This document shows positions 37,130 through 45,395 of a stretch of DNA of 64,000 nucleotides, piece by piece; the stretch's first letter is position 1; each line of letters begins with the position of its first letter. The position numbers were made by a program, and so were the translations under genes. The notes beneath the pieces were generated by a model. That model had not been told where the DNA came from. It saw only the letters and a list, made by a program, of their open reading frames with translations, and made no database searches. This DNA comes from Vreelandella titanicae BH1. GTDB taxonomy: Bacteria; Pseudomonadota; Gammaproteobacteria; Pseudomonadales; Halomonadaceae. The DNA lies in NCBI RefSeq assembly GCF_000336575.1, contig NZ_AOPO01000001.1:186001-250000 (forward strand), given 5' to 3'.

Positions 37130-38131
37130 TCAATACTCGATACCCACAGCGTCATATACTTTATGCAGCAACTCCGTGGTGACGATATCTTCATACTCTT
37201 CGTGCACCGGCATGCTGGCTTCAATAAAGGCGTCGCGCTGCTCTGGGGTGAGCTCATTGATCGCAATTTCGTCTTTGATCTCTTCCATGATGGTCTCTTC
37301 GTCCTGCAGCGTTAGCGCACGGGACGTGTCTCGACCGTTATCGAAGGCTTCCAGCATCACCGCCTGCAGATCTTCCGGCAGCGAGTCCCAGGAGTCCTGG
37401 TTCATTACCGCCGCATAGGCGTGGTAAGCGTGATTGGTCAGCGAGAGATAATCCTGCACCTCATGGAAACGCATGGTATAGATGTTGGCCAGTGGGTTTT
37501 CCTGCCCCGACACCACGCCTTGCTGCAGGCCGTTGTAAACCTCGGTGAAGGCCATTGCGGTGGCATTAGCGCCCAGGTTTTCATAGGTGGAGATGATGAT
37601 CGGCGCCTGCATGGTGCGCATGCGGATACTGTCCATATCCTCGGGGGTTTCGATCGGTCGATCATTGTTGGTGATATGGCGGAAACCCGCTCCCCAGAAG
37701 TTGACGCCGTACATGTTATGGCCATTCAGGGTATCGAGGATTTCGCGACCCACTTCACCATCCAGGGTTTCCACCATGGTGTCGTAATCGGCAATCAAGA
37801 ACGGCAGATCCAAAATCTGCATGCGCGGTTCAAAGTTACCCAGGGTGGCCGTTGGCGGGATACCGATATCGACCAGGCCCATCTGAATCTGCTCAATGAT
37901 TTCAACGTCGCCACCCACCTGAGCGGCCGGCAGTACGTTAATCTCGATACGACCGTCGGACTTCTCCTCTACCTCCTCTTTAAAGCGCAGCGCCGCCTGG
38001 CCGTTCGGTGTCTCTTCAATCAACACGTGGGCGAAGCTGAAGGTATAGTCGGCCGCATGAAGCTGAGCCGCGCTTAGAGAAGCAACAGCAATAGCAGCGG
38101 AGAGAGTGGCTTTTGTCAGCGTTAGTTTCAT
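37130..38131 (-). CDS. dctP: TRAP solute-binding protein (DctP), amide cluster
   Basis: A 333-residue periplasmic receptor with a signal peptide (residues 1-26, ending LHAA). SIRMRTMQAP carries the carboxylate-contacting Arg, and QQGVVSGQENP the C-lobe motif. ATG at 38131 (MKLTLTK) is chosen over the frame opening three codons earlier. Strongly acidic. The neighbouring amidase and asparaginase suggest a ligand with a carboxylate and an amide or amino group. Confidence 0.92.
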   Translation of the reverse strand: MKLTLTKATLSAAIAVASLSAAQLHAADYTFSFAHVLIEETPNGQAALRFKEEVEEKSDGRIEINVLPAAQVGGDVEIIEQIQMGLVDIGIPPTATLGNFEPRMQILDLPFLIADYDTMVETLDGEVGREILDTLNGHNMYGVNFWGAGFRHITNNDRPIETPEDMDSIRMRTMQAPIIISTYENLGANATAMAFTEVYNGLQQGVVSGQENPLANIYTMRFHEVQDYLSLTNHAYHAYAAVMNQDSWDSLPEDLQAVMLEAFDNGRDTSRALTLQDEETIMEEIKDEIAINELTPEQRDAFIEASMPVHEEYEDIVTTELLHKVYDAVGIEY

Positions 38132-38208
38132 GTCCAGCACCTTATTTAGTTATGGGGAATTGCTTTTTAGTTTCCTGTTATTGCAGTTGAGCAAGGTTAA
38201 AAGGCCGC

Positions 38209-39204
38209 TCACGCCATTAAGCGTTCCATCGCATCCCCCAGCGCTTCGCGCGGGGTACTACTCAGCAGCAAGGCAAGTGCAAGCCTTGCCTTACGTGCGC
38301 TGATATCGTTGAGCGCGATCGCCCCAGCCGACATTAAATCGGCCAGGCTACCGCTAAACTCATAACTGGTGTTCACCGGCCCTTGAGCGCAACTACTCAC
38401 GACCACTACAGGGACACCTGCGCTAACCAATGCTCGTATTTCGTTCATCCAGCCAGGTGGCACGTGGCCCCGGCCTAAGCCATCGATCACCACCCCCTTC
38501 GCGCCACTCTCTACGCAGGCTTTCAGCAGTGCTGGCGAGGCATCCAGATAGGCGGGCAGTAGATCGACACGCGGCAGCGGAACATCCCAGCCTTCAATGG
38601 GGGGCTCAATCGCAGTCCCTGTGTGATAAATCTTGAGCCGTTGACCGTCGATATACCCCAGCGAACCAGCGCCGGGGGCATCAAATCCATGCAACTGGAA
38701 ACTGCTCACCTTGCGGGCATAGCGCGCAGCAAACAGCGACTCGTTGAACACCACGACACAGCCAAGCTGACTCAGTTGGGGGCTAACCGCCGCCACGATG
38801 GCATCGCAGATATTTTTAAAGGCGTCGGTACCTAACTGATGAGGCGCCCGCTGGGAACCGGTGATGACACAAGGTTTATCCGCTGGCAGCGTGAGCGATA
38901 AAAAGTAAGCGGTCTCTTCCAAGGTATCGGTACCGTGGGTAATCACCAGACCGTCCACATCGGCTCGCGACAATGCTCTCCGCCCCTGGCAATGGAGTTC
39001 AGCAAGATCGGCGAGAGTGACGGCATTACTGGGTTTCTGCAGGATCGACATCACCTCTAACGTGACGTCGACACCCTGCGGCAGCGCTACCTGATCCAGC
39101 AGCTGCTCGCCGCTTAGCTCCCCTGACTGGCTTCGGCCTGAATCACTGGGCTTGCTGGCAATAGTGCCGCCCGTGGTCAATACCACGATGTGCTTTTTGG
39201 TCAT
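38209..39204 (-). CDS. L-asparaginase-family protein
   Basis: A 331-residue type I/II asparaginase. LTTGGTIAS near residue 9-17 carries the nucleophile Thr, and VITHGTDTLEETAYF holds the second Thr-Asp pair near residue 90. ITGSQRAPHQLGTD replaces the usual MRP segment, so the substrate pocket may differ. No signal peptide, hence cytoplasmic. It heads the operon that continues into TRAP, RidA-like and amidase genes, with a divergent GntR regulator. Asparagine, or a beta-amide such as an N-substituted asparagine, is the likely substrate. Confidence 0.88.
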   Translation of the reverse strand: MTKKHIVVLTTGGTIASKPSDSGRSQSGELSGEQLLDQVALPQGVDVTLEVMSILQKPSNAVTLADLAELHCQGRRALSRADVDGLVITHGTDTLEETAYFLSLTLPADKPCVITGSQRAPHQLGTDAFKNICDAIVAAVSPQLSQLGCVVVFNESLFAARYARKVSSFQLHGFDAPGAGSLGYIDGQRLKIYHTGTAIEPPIEGWDVPLPRVDLLPAYLDASPALLKACVESGAKGVVIDGLGRGHVPPGWMNEIRALVSAGVPVVVVSSCAQGPVNTSYEFSGSLADLMSAGAIALNDISARKARLALALLLSSTPREALGDAMERLMA

Positions 39205-39241
39205 TCAGGTTCTCATCTTTTATGCTTTGCGTCACAAACAA

Positions 39242-39266
39242 CAGACATCAGATGTCTGATTTCAGA
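39242..39266. promoter_or_regulatory. Overlapping palindromes, probable GntR operator
   Basis: CAGACATC-a-GATGTCTG (39242-39258) is a perfect 17-bp palindrome. TCTGA-tt-TCAGA (39255-39266) overlaps its right arm. They lie 38 bp upstream of the asparaginase start in the divergent region shared with the GntR gene. FadR/FCD regulators bind short palindromes of this size. Confidence 0.6.
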
Positions 39267-39480
39267 CTAGACTAAAGAACAAACCATTAGCAAGGCAGTC
39301 ACATAAAACAATGGAAGATAAGAATATGTCTTTTAAATATATGCAATCGACTGTCTTAAGCCGCTAGGCTTAGGGCATTGATAAAATGCAGGAAACACCG
39401 ATGAGCCACGCGAGGCCCTCATGAGTTTTAAACGCCAGCCCGAGATTAGCTCGACCCGTACAACCTCTTTTGGAGATTCA

Positions 39481-40179
39481 ATGGATCGCAGTTCAGTTGC
39501 GCTGCAACTGCTAGAGCGTATTAAAACCGCTCTTATACGAGGCGACCTCAAGCCAGGGGATTACCTGCCCTCGGAAACGGAGCTCACTCACACCCTGGGC
39601 ATTGGTAAATCCAGCGTGCGTGAAGCCATCAAGATGCTGCAAGCGATAGGGATCGTTGAGGTCAAACGGGGTCAAGGCACCATGATTCGCCGCGAGCCAG
39701 GCACGCCGCTCGTCGACCCGATGGCGTTCGGGATGATCCTGGCGCGAGGCATGACGCGGGATGTACTGGAGTTTCGCCGTATGTTCGAACCGGCTTACAC
39801 GCTTCAAGCAATGAGCGGGGCAACGGCAGAGGATCATCAACGTATTCAGCAGAGTATCGACGCCATGGAAGAAGCCATCCGCGCGGGTGCTCAAACCTCC
39901 AAGCACGATATTGCCTTCCATCGCGCCATTCTGCACAGCACCCATAACCCCATGACCATCCGCGTCGGCGAAACCTTGCTGCAACTGATCGAAGCCGCAC
40001 TGGAAACCTCTATGCGCTCACTACCGGAAACCGCCTTGAAGGACCATAAAGCTATCTATGCGGCCTTCAAAGCAGGCGATACCGCCGGTATTCATGCAGC
40101 GATAGCCGTTAGCAGCGAAAGCTGGGAAACCAACCTAACTTATGAAAGTGACAGCGAGTTAAGTGCAGCACCCCGTTAG
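39481..40179 (+). CDS. GntR-family regulator, FadR (FCD) subfamily
   Basis: A 232-residue regulator. The winged HTH is at about residues 8-70 (LPSETELTHTLGIGKSSVREAIKML), and the all-helical FCD domain follows, with Asp in FRRMFEP, His in HDIAFHRAIL and a later His forming the usual metal or carboxylate site. ATG at 39481 has TTGGAGA at good spacing; a frame opening at 39421 would add 20 residues. It is divergent from the asparaginase-TRAP-amidase operon and probably senses its acid substrate. Its stop overlaps that of the convergent LysR gene by four bases. Confidence 0.88.
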   Translation: MDRSSVALQLLERIKTALIRGDLKPGDYLPSETELTHTLGIGKSSVREAIKMLQAIGIVEVKRGQGTMIRREPGTPLVDPMAFGMILARGMTRDVLEFRRMFEPAYTLQAMSGATAEDHQRIQQSIDAMEEAIRAGAQTSKHDIAFHRAILHSTHNPMTIRVGETLLQLIEAALETSMRSLPETALKDHKAIYAAFKAGDTAGIHAAIAVSSESWETNLTYESDSELSAAPR

Positions 40180-41081
40180 GACTCTCTTTGTAACCAGGCG
40201 TCAAAAAAGGTCATAAATGCGCGCGCTTTAGCGGTTATATGCCGCCCTGGCGGATAGACTGCATAGGCGCCGCCTTCCGGCAGTGTCCACTCTTCAAGCA
40301 CACGCACTAAACGCCCAGCCGCGATCTCTGGCGCCGCGGTCATATCCGGCATGACTGAAAGCCCCCCGCCAGCGCCCATCAGTGCGACTAAGCTCACCGT
40401 TGAGTTGGCTGCCAACCCTGCGCTCATTTGCACCTCATACCGCTCATCGCGTCGCTGGAAAGTCCAGGTTAACGGCGCTTTTAACGGCGTAAAAGCGATC
40501 CATGCATGGTCTTCCAGCGCCTTGGGGTGTGAAGGCGTGCCGTAGCGTTTCAGATAATCAGGAGCAGCCACCACATGCTGTTGAAAAGTGCCTATTCGAC
40601 GGGCGCGTAGCGTGGAGTCTTTTAGCCAGCCTAAACGAAACGCTAAATCGATACCGTCCTGCACCATATCGCTTATCTGGTCGCCACTTCGTAGCTCTAT
40701 ATGCAGCCCAGGGTGCAATCGACTAAACGCCACCACCGCATCGCTCAACACCCCAGCGGTGTAATCTTCGGGGGCCGTGATACGCAACTCGCCGTGCAGC
40801 TGTTGGGTGTTACTCACGGCACTAGCCAGCGCCCCCTGTAGATCTATCAACAGCGGCTGACACTGATGGTAGAGCGCTTCTCCGGCTTGGGTGAGCTGAA
40901 CCCGCCGCGTGGTGCGGAAAAACAGCGTAACGCCCAGGCGCGTTTCCAACTGGCGAATTTGCAGGCTTACGCGGGTTTTCGTACAGCCTAACCGCTCCGC
41001 TGCCTTGGTAAAACTGCCAGCTTCCACCAGCGCGACAAAGATCGGCAAACCGTTTAAATCGAACTCGTTGGTGGTGGTCAT
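40176..41081 (-). CDS. LysR-family transcriptional regulator
   Basis: A 301-residue LysR protein of the CrgA/DsdC-like short-effector type. HTH at about 17-45 (GSFTKAAERLGCTKTRVSLQ), effector domain from about residue 92 (GELRITAPEDYTAGVL). It is divergent from a small NAD(P)H-binding protein with a perfect palindrome between them, the common layout for a LysR regulator and its reductase target. Confidence 0.9.
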   Translation of the reverse strand: MTTTNEFDLNGLPIFVALVEAGSFTKAAERLGCTKTRVSLQIRQLETRLGVTLFFRTTRRVQLTQAGEALYHQCQPLLIDLQGALASAVSNTQQLHGELRITAPEDYTAGVLSDAVVAFSRLHPGLHIELRSGDQISDMVQDGIDLAFRLGWLKDSTLRARRIGTFQQHVVAAPDYLKRYGTPSHPKALEDHAWIAFTPLKAPLTWTFQRRDERYEVQMSAGLAANSTVSLVALMGAGGGLSVMPDMTAAPEIAAGRLVRVLEEWTLPEGGAYAVYPPGRHITAKARAFMTFFDAWLQRES

Positions 41082-41091
41082 TTATCGCCCC

Positions 41092-41114
41092 ACTGTTATG
41101 AAATCAATAACAGT
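41092..41114. promoter_or_regulatory. Perfect LysR-type palindrome
   Basis: ACTGTTAT-gaaatca-ATAACAGT has 8-bp arms and a 7-bp spacer, and contains the T-N11-A pattern of LysR boxes. It starts 11 bp upstream of the lysR-type start and 78 bp upstream of the divergent gene. Confidence 0.7.
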
Positions 41115-41191
41115 AAATTACGTTAATCGCTATTTTTCAAATCAATAAAGCGTCCGACAATGCAGCGACTACCCACTTAAGGAGTACTGCT

Positions 41192-41830
41192 ATGAAGATT
41201 GCACTGATTGGCGCTAGCGGATTTATTGGTTCCGCCCTATTAACTGAGGCGCTCTCCCGGGGCCATCATGTGACGGCGTTAGTAACTCGCCCTGAACGGG
41301 TGGCGCCGCAGGAAAATGTCGTTAGCATTAAAAGCGATGTGTTAAACACCGATGCACTGGCCGAGCAGCTACGCGGTGCCGAGGCCGTTATCAGCGCCTT
41401 TAGTGGCCACGCCCAAGAGGATGTTTACGGCTATTACCTCAAAGGCTTTCACTCGATTTTGTCAGCCACTCAAAAAGCTTCGGTACCTAGGCTACTGATA
41501 GTGGGTGGCGCGGCAACACTCGAGGTAGCGCCGGGTAAGCTGCTGTTAGATGCACCTGGTTTTCCAGCAGAGTACCGGGCCACGGCGGAAGGGGCGCAAG
41601 CTGCCCTTGAAACACTGCGCACCCAAACGGCTCAAGCATGGACGTTTCTCTCCCCCGCTGCTGAGATTTTCTCCGGTGAACGCACGGGCAACTTCCGCCT
41701 GGGCGGCGATACGCTACTGACCGATAGCGAAGGCAGCAGCCGTATTTCCGTGCAGGATTACGCAATCGCCATGATCGATGAGTTAGAAAACCCACGACAC
41801 ACCAATCAGCGTTTCTGCGTCGCATACTGA
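41192..41830 (+). CDS. NAD(P)H-binding Rossmann protein (YwnB/BVR-B-like)
   Basis: A 212-residue atypical SDR. IALIGASGFIGSALL (residues 3-17) is the dinucleotide-binding loop, and VGGAATLEVAPGK lies near residue 108-120. The size and lack of a Tyr-x-x-x-Lys pair fit the NAD(P)-binding YwnB or biliverdin-reductase-B-like group, often induced by quinones or electrophiles. RBS AAGGAG. Probably controlled by the divergent LysR protein. Confidence 0.85.
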   Translation: MKIALIGASGFIGSALLTEALSRGHHVTALVTRPERVAPQENVVSIKSDVLNTDALAEQLRGAEAVISAFSGHAQEDVYGYYLKGFHSILSATQKASVPRLLIVGGAATLEVAPGKLLLDAPGFPAEYRATAEGAQAALETLRTQTAQAWTFLSPAAEIFSGERTGNFRLGGDTLLTDSEGSSRISVQDYAIAMIDELENPRHTNQRFCVAY

Positions 41831-41839
41831 GCAAATCTC

Positions 41840-41864
41840 CCCCCCACCAGCGATAGGTGGGGGG
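41840..41864 (+). terminator. GC-rich hairpin after the NAD(P)H-binding gene
   Basis: CCCCCCACC (41840-41848) pairs with GGTGGGGGG (41856-41864) around AGCGATA, a perfect 9-bp stem nine bases after the stop. The sequence after it is C/T-rich, not a clean T-run, but the stem should be very stable. Confidence 0.7.
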
Positions 41865-41875
41865 TCGCCTCATTG

Positions 41876-41907
41876 CCTTTCCTTCCCTTCCCTTTCCTTT
41901 CCTTTCC
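41876..41907. repeat. CCTTY pentanucleotide tract
   Basis: Six and a half tandem pentamers, CCTTT or CCTTC, make a pure 32-base pyrimidine tract. Such tracts can slip and can form triplex DNA. It marks the edge between ordinary GC-rich sequence and the AT-rich segment that follows. Confidence 0.8.
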
Positions 41908-42231
41908 ATAAATTGGTTCACTTATATTTTACAACCCTAACTAACTCAAAAAAAACTCATAGATACACCACATAACAATCACATATTAAAAATTACTTAA
42001 AAGCCAAATTATAGATAAGAATAGCTAATTTCTTACAAATAAAATCAGAAATATCCTACATACACCACATTCGATAACTGCCACACTTCGGCATATAAAA
42101 ACACATACTAATAATACTGACTTGCGTAATTCGTGACAGCTAATGAGCTTCCTAAGTTTCGGCTTAAGCGCTTAAACATGCACGCCTAAAACTCACATTA
42201 ACTGCCCCCTAATTGCTGCAAGGACAAGATC
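41908..42231. other. AT-rich spacer upstream of the RhlA-family gene
   Basis: About 320 bp with much lower GC than the rest of the window and no gene. Runs such as AAAAAAAACTC and TTAAAAATTACTTAAAA are frequent. The RhlA-type start has an AAGGAC site. I see no clear promoter hexamers, lux-box or insertion-sequence end. Base composition suggests acquired DNA or a silenced regulatory region. Confidence 0.6.
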
Positions 42232-43077
42232 ATGAAAGCCAATACTGAGGTTATAACGATAGGCAATCACTGCATTCATGTGGAAATGTATCAACAGCCC
42301 AAAAACACCGAGAGCATTATTATGGTCAATGGCGCTCTCGCTACGACCGCCTCTTTTACTAATTGCGTCAAGTATTTAAGTGATGGGTTAAATGTCATTC
42401 TTTTCGACTTACCTTTTGCCGGTCAATCAAAACCCCATAATCCTGTCGGAGGCATCATTACCAAGGAGGACGAGGTCAGCATCCTCCTTGCTCTGATTGA
42501 ACGCTTCCAGCCAACATCGCTGCTTTCGGTTTCCTGGGGTGGCTATGCCGCCATGATGGCATTAGCCCAGTCACCAAGCTCTATTAAAAAAGCGGTTTTG
42601 GCGTCATTCTCGACTCAGCTTAACGACAGCATGCTGCGGTATATCAAGGGTGCTCGTCATTATATTCAGATTGGCGATGTTAAAACCGCCGCCCACCTCC
42701 TTAATCAGGAGGTGGGTAAACACTTACCCAGATTACTAAAATATATAAATTACAAACACCTATCCAGACTTGATAAACAAGAGCTACAGCAGGTTTGCTT
42801 TCATATCGAGCAGATACTGTCCATGAACGACACCGACTATGAACAGCTACTGGGTAACATTGAGATACCAACACTTTTCGTTAATGGCAAAATGGATGAG
42901 TACACAACACCAGAAGACATTCTGATTGCCGACAAGTATATGCCGCGGTGTGCCTTTGAAGTCGTACCCAATGCAGGTCACTTTCTAGACCTGGAAAATG
43001 CCGACGCACGCAAAAGGATGGAAAAAATTCTTCGCGGCTTCTTGATTCCCAACGAGCGGGAAAGACAAGTTGCCTAA
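42232..43077 (+). CDS. rhlA: RhlA/PhaG-family alpha/beta hydrolase (3-hydroxyacyl transferase)
   Basis: A 281-residue protein matching Pseudomonas RhlA along its whole length: MVNGALATTASF (31-42), FDLPFAGQSKPHNP (58-71), ITKEDEVSILLALIERF (76-92). The triad is Ser101 in VSWGG, Asp222 in MDEYTT and His250 in AGHFLDLE, nearly the RhlA numbering (102, 223, 251). RhlA joins two 3-hydroxyacyl chains into HAA, the lipid part of rhamnolipids; PhaG, a close relative, releases or transfers 3-hydroxyacyl chains for PHA. The early motifs lean to RhlA; SKPHN and the NYKHLSRLD stretch are PhaG-like. No rhlB, rhlC, lux-type regulator or phaC is near. The gene is clearly lower in GC than its neighbours. 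Confidence 0.8.
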   Translation: MKANTEVITIGNHCIHVEMYQQPKNTESIIMVNGALATTASFTNCVKYLSDGLNVILFDLPFAGQSKPHNPVGGIITKEDEVSILLALIERFQPTSLLSVSWGGYAAMMALAQSPSSIKKAVLASFSTQLNDSMLRYIKGARHYIQIGDVKTAAHLLNQEVGKHLPRLLKYINYKHLSRLDKQELQQVCFHIEQILSMNDTDYEQLLGNIEIPTLFVNGKMDEYTTPEDILIADKYMPRCAFEVVPNAGHFLDLENADARKRMEKILRGFLIPNERERQVA

Positions 43078-43097
43078 CCCTTCTCTAACCTACAAAA

Positions 43098-43134
43098 CAG
43101 CCTCGCTAAGTGCCATAAGCGCCTAGCGAGGCTG
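43098..43134. terminator. Convergent terminator hairpin
   Basis: CAGCCTCGCTA (43098-43108) pairs with TAGCGAGGCTG (43124-43134), an 11-bp perfect stem with a 15-base loop. It lies between the stops of the RhlA-family gene and the convergent hydrolase gene. On the minus strand it is followed by TTTTGTAGG, so it terminates the hydrolase transcript best. Confidence 0.75.
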
Positions 43135-43180
43135 ATTAGACAGCAACTCCACACAAATAACGGCAGTCAATCTCGACACA

Positions 43181-44476
43181 TTAAGGACTAAGAGCTATCT
43201 GCATCAACGCACCTAATGCCAATGGCATCATTGACTCGTCAAAGTCAAAGCAGTGATGGTGGTGACCGGCAGCAAGATCGGCGCCAAAGATCATATAGGT
43301 TGCCTGACCACCACGCGCTATCACCCTTTCCATTAGCGAGGTGGCATCTTCTGAGCCCGCTGGCGTCACATCGTACCCTACTAATTGGTTGATTCCAGGA
43401 TAATCGGTAAGACAAGAAACAACTTTTTCTACCAAGGCTGGGCTGGCGGCACAGGCACTGGCAGCACCCATGCGTTGGATAGAGACGCTAACGCCCTGCA
43501 TAGCGGCAGCGCCTTTCAGCACTTCAAAAGCACGGCTTTCCATATAGCTATTTATATCCGCTGTGGCACCACGTGTTTCCAGCCTTAACAGCGCGCTATC
43601 GGCAATGATATTGCGCCCACTACCGGCATGCAGTTGACCAACATTAATCCGTGCAGGGCCTTGGCTATGGGGGGCAATAGCATGCAAACCAAGAGCAGCC
43701 TGGGCTGCCGCTAGCAAAGCATTTTGGCCCACCTCTGGCTGCCCGCCGGCGTGGGCTGCTTTGCCTGAAAAGTGCGCATCCAGTTTTGTGGTGGCCAAAA
43801 AACCATCGGCGGCGCATATTACACGGCCGCTGGCGTGGCCGAGCCCCAAGTGCGTAGCAACCAGCCTATCAACGTCATCCACCACACCCGCTTCGACCAT
43901 GGATTGGGCGCCTCGAACGCCCTCTTCGGCGGGTTGAAAAATCAATTTTATTTTGCCACACAGCTGGCTTGAAAATTGGCACAGCAGTTCCGCCATTCCC
44001 AGCCCGATAGTGGCGTGGCCATCATGGCCGCAGGCATGCATAGAGCCTTGATTGAGCGAGTGAAAACCCTCCTGGTAAGGACGGTGATGATCCTCAGTGG
44101 ACTCCACGATTGGTAATGCATCAAGGTCGAAACGAAACGCCTGGGTTGGCCCTGGCCGCTGGGTATCCAGTGTACCCACCACGCCGGTAAAGCCCCCTTC
44201 CAAGGCAGGCAGCCAGCGCTCAATGGCACCCTGAGTACGTGCACGTGCCAAGGCTTCGTCCAGCGTTTGAGCATCTGGCACGCCCATGCGCGCGCACTCA
44301 CTCACCACTGCTTGCCCCAGTTGAACGCTGAACCCCAACTGGCTAAGCCGTTCAGCCACAAGGCTGGCGGTGCGAAACTCCATCCACCCCTGCTCGGGGT
44401 AGCGATGAAAATCACGTCGCAGGGCTTTGAGCTGGGGGCTCATAGCTTTGGCAGCATCTACGATATTAGCGTTCAT
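43181..44476 (-). CDS. M20-family amidohydrolase, AbgA-like
   Basis: A 431-residue M20D-type metallohydrolase. MHACGHDGHATIG gives the first metal His-Asp, PAEEGVRGAQ the Glu pair, and TPAGSEDATSLM and GHHHHCFDFDE later ligands. The insert of about 40 residues after RLSQLGFSVQLGQAV (CARMGVPD...) is found in AbgA, subunit A of p-aminobenzoyl-glutamate hydrolase, and not in smaller aminoacylases. AbgB is absent, so it may be a homomeric amidohydrolase acting on an N-acyl or aryl amino acid. ATG at 44476 follows GGAGGC; the frame before it has no homology. It follows a GNAT gene by 14 bp. Confidence 0.85.
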   Translation of the reverse strand: MNANIVDAAKAMSPQLKALRRDFHRYPEQGWMEFRTASLVAERLSQLGFSVQLGQAVVSECARMGVPDAQTLDEALARARTQGAIERWLPALEGGFTGVVGTLDTQRPGPTQAFRFDLDALPIVESTEDHHRPYQEGFHSLNQGSMHACGHDGHATIGLGMAELLCQFSSQLCGKIKLIFQPAEEGVRGAQSMVEAGVVDDVDRLVATHLGLGHASGRVICAADGFLATTKLDAHFSGKAAHAGGQPEVGQNALLAAAQAALGLHAIAPHSQGPARINVGQLHAGSGRNIIADSALLRLETRGATADINSYMESRAFEVLKGAAAMQGVSVSIQRMGAASACAASPALVEKVVSCLTDYPGINQLVGYDVTPAGSEDATSLMERVIARGGQATYMIFGADLAAGHHHHCFDFDESMMPLALGALMQIALSP

Positions 44477-44490
44477 AAGCTGCCTCCGCG

Positions 44491-45360
44491 TTAGCCCAGC
44501 GCCTGAGTCAGCATGCCAAAGCGCGTTAACGGCCCCTTCTCGACAGCCTCGCCACAGCGCATGCGGGTGATTTGATCGACACAAGTGAGTCCTAACGCCT
44601 TCAGCCAGCTATCGTCGTCGGGATCGACTAAATCAATGCGTATAAAATCACCCTCAGCATCCGTCAACAGCGCCAACACCAGCGCCTGCGCCTGTTCGGC
44701 ACTGCGCGCCAGAATGGGGCCAATATGCTCGCCGCGCCCATAGGTACGCTTCAGCGCAAATCCTTCAATCACGCCCGCCTTTTCAATCACCACTCCTCTA
44801 TTAGCCGATTGAACGGCCACCGCATGAGCCGGACTGTCAGGTGAGAACGCGAGCAGAGCCGCCTGATCGCTTGCCGCCATCGGACGTAAACCCGGCTCAC
44901 GCGGCGCAGGCGGTGCGCCGGTGACCACTCCTTGGTATTGGCAGATGCAATTGCACGGTTCAAAGCCCAGTTTTTGGTACAGCGGCTGGCCCGCTTTCGT
45001 GGCCACTAATAGCAGCGTTCGTGGGCCCGCCAGCGCCATCAGCCGTACCATCATCTCGCGCCCCAGCCCGAGGCCCTGCCACTCGTCGCTAATAACCACC
45101 AGCCCCAGGGTGGCCACAGCCCCTTGATTAAAGCAGAGCCCAGTGCCCACCAGCTCACCATCGACGCTTTCCAGGACGACGCCCTCTCCCACCTCAAGCA
45201 TCTGGCGCCAATCGTCAACACGATGAGGCCAGCCGAGGTTGAACGACAGGCGATGCGCTGCTTCCAGATCGTTAACCGTCATTGTTCGCCACGTTAAGTC
45301 CTCACGCTCAAAACGGGCGGGAGCACTAGCTGAAGCAGCCGCCGAAGGGGAGTCAGTCAT
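44491..45360 (-). CDS. GNAT acetyltransferase with tandem domains
   Basis: A 289-residue protein. The N-terminal GNAT domain (about residues 20-145) has the acetyl-CoA loop WQGLGLGREMM and YQKLGF; the C-terminal half (about 155-280) resembles the Acetyltransf_18 domain of YitH-like proteins. Residues 1-18 are a low-complexity Ala/Ser stretch. It is co-oriented with the AbgA-like gene, 14 bp apart, so an N-acetyl intermediate made by one and cleaved by the other is possible. Start ATG with AAGGA. Confidence 0.8.
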   Translation of the reverse strand: MTDSPSAAASASAPARFEREDLTWRTMTVNDLEAAHRLSFNLGWPHRVDDWRQMLEVGEGVVLESVDGELVGTGLCFNQGAVATLGLVVISDEWQGLGLGREMMVRLMALAGPRTLLLVATKAGQPLYQKLGFEPCNCICQYQGVVTGAPPAPREPGLRPMAASDQAALLAFSPDSPAHAVAVQSANRGVVIEKAGVIEGFALKRTYGRGEHIGPILARSAEQAQALVLALLTDAEGDFIRIDLVDPDDDSWLKALGLTCVDQITRMRCGEAVEKGPLTRFGMLTQALG

Positions 45361-45395
45361 CTCACTATTTTCCTTGCGCTGGTATTGATTGGATT

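Noticed and set aside
41908..42231. las/rhl-type quorum-sensing box before the RhlA-family gene
   Set aside because: I found a loose CTGCC...GGCA pattern only; no dyad of the right length, and no LuxR gene is near.
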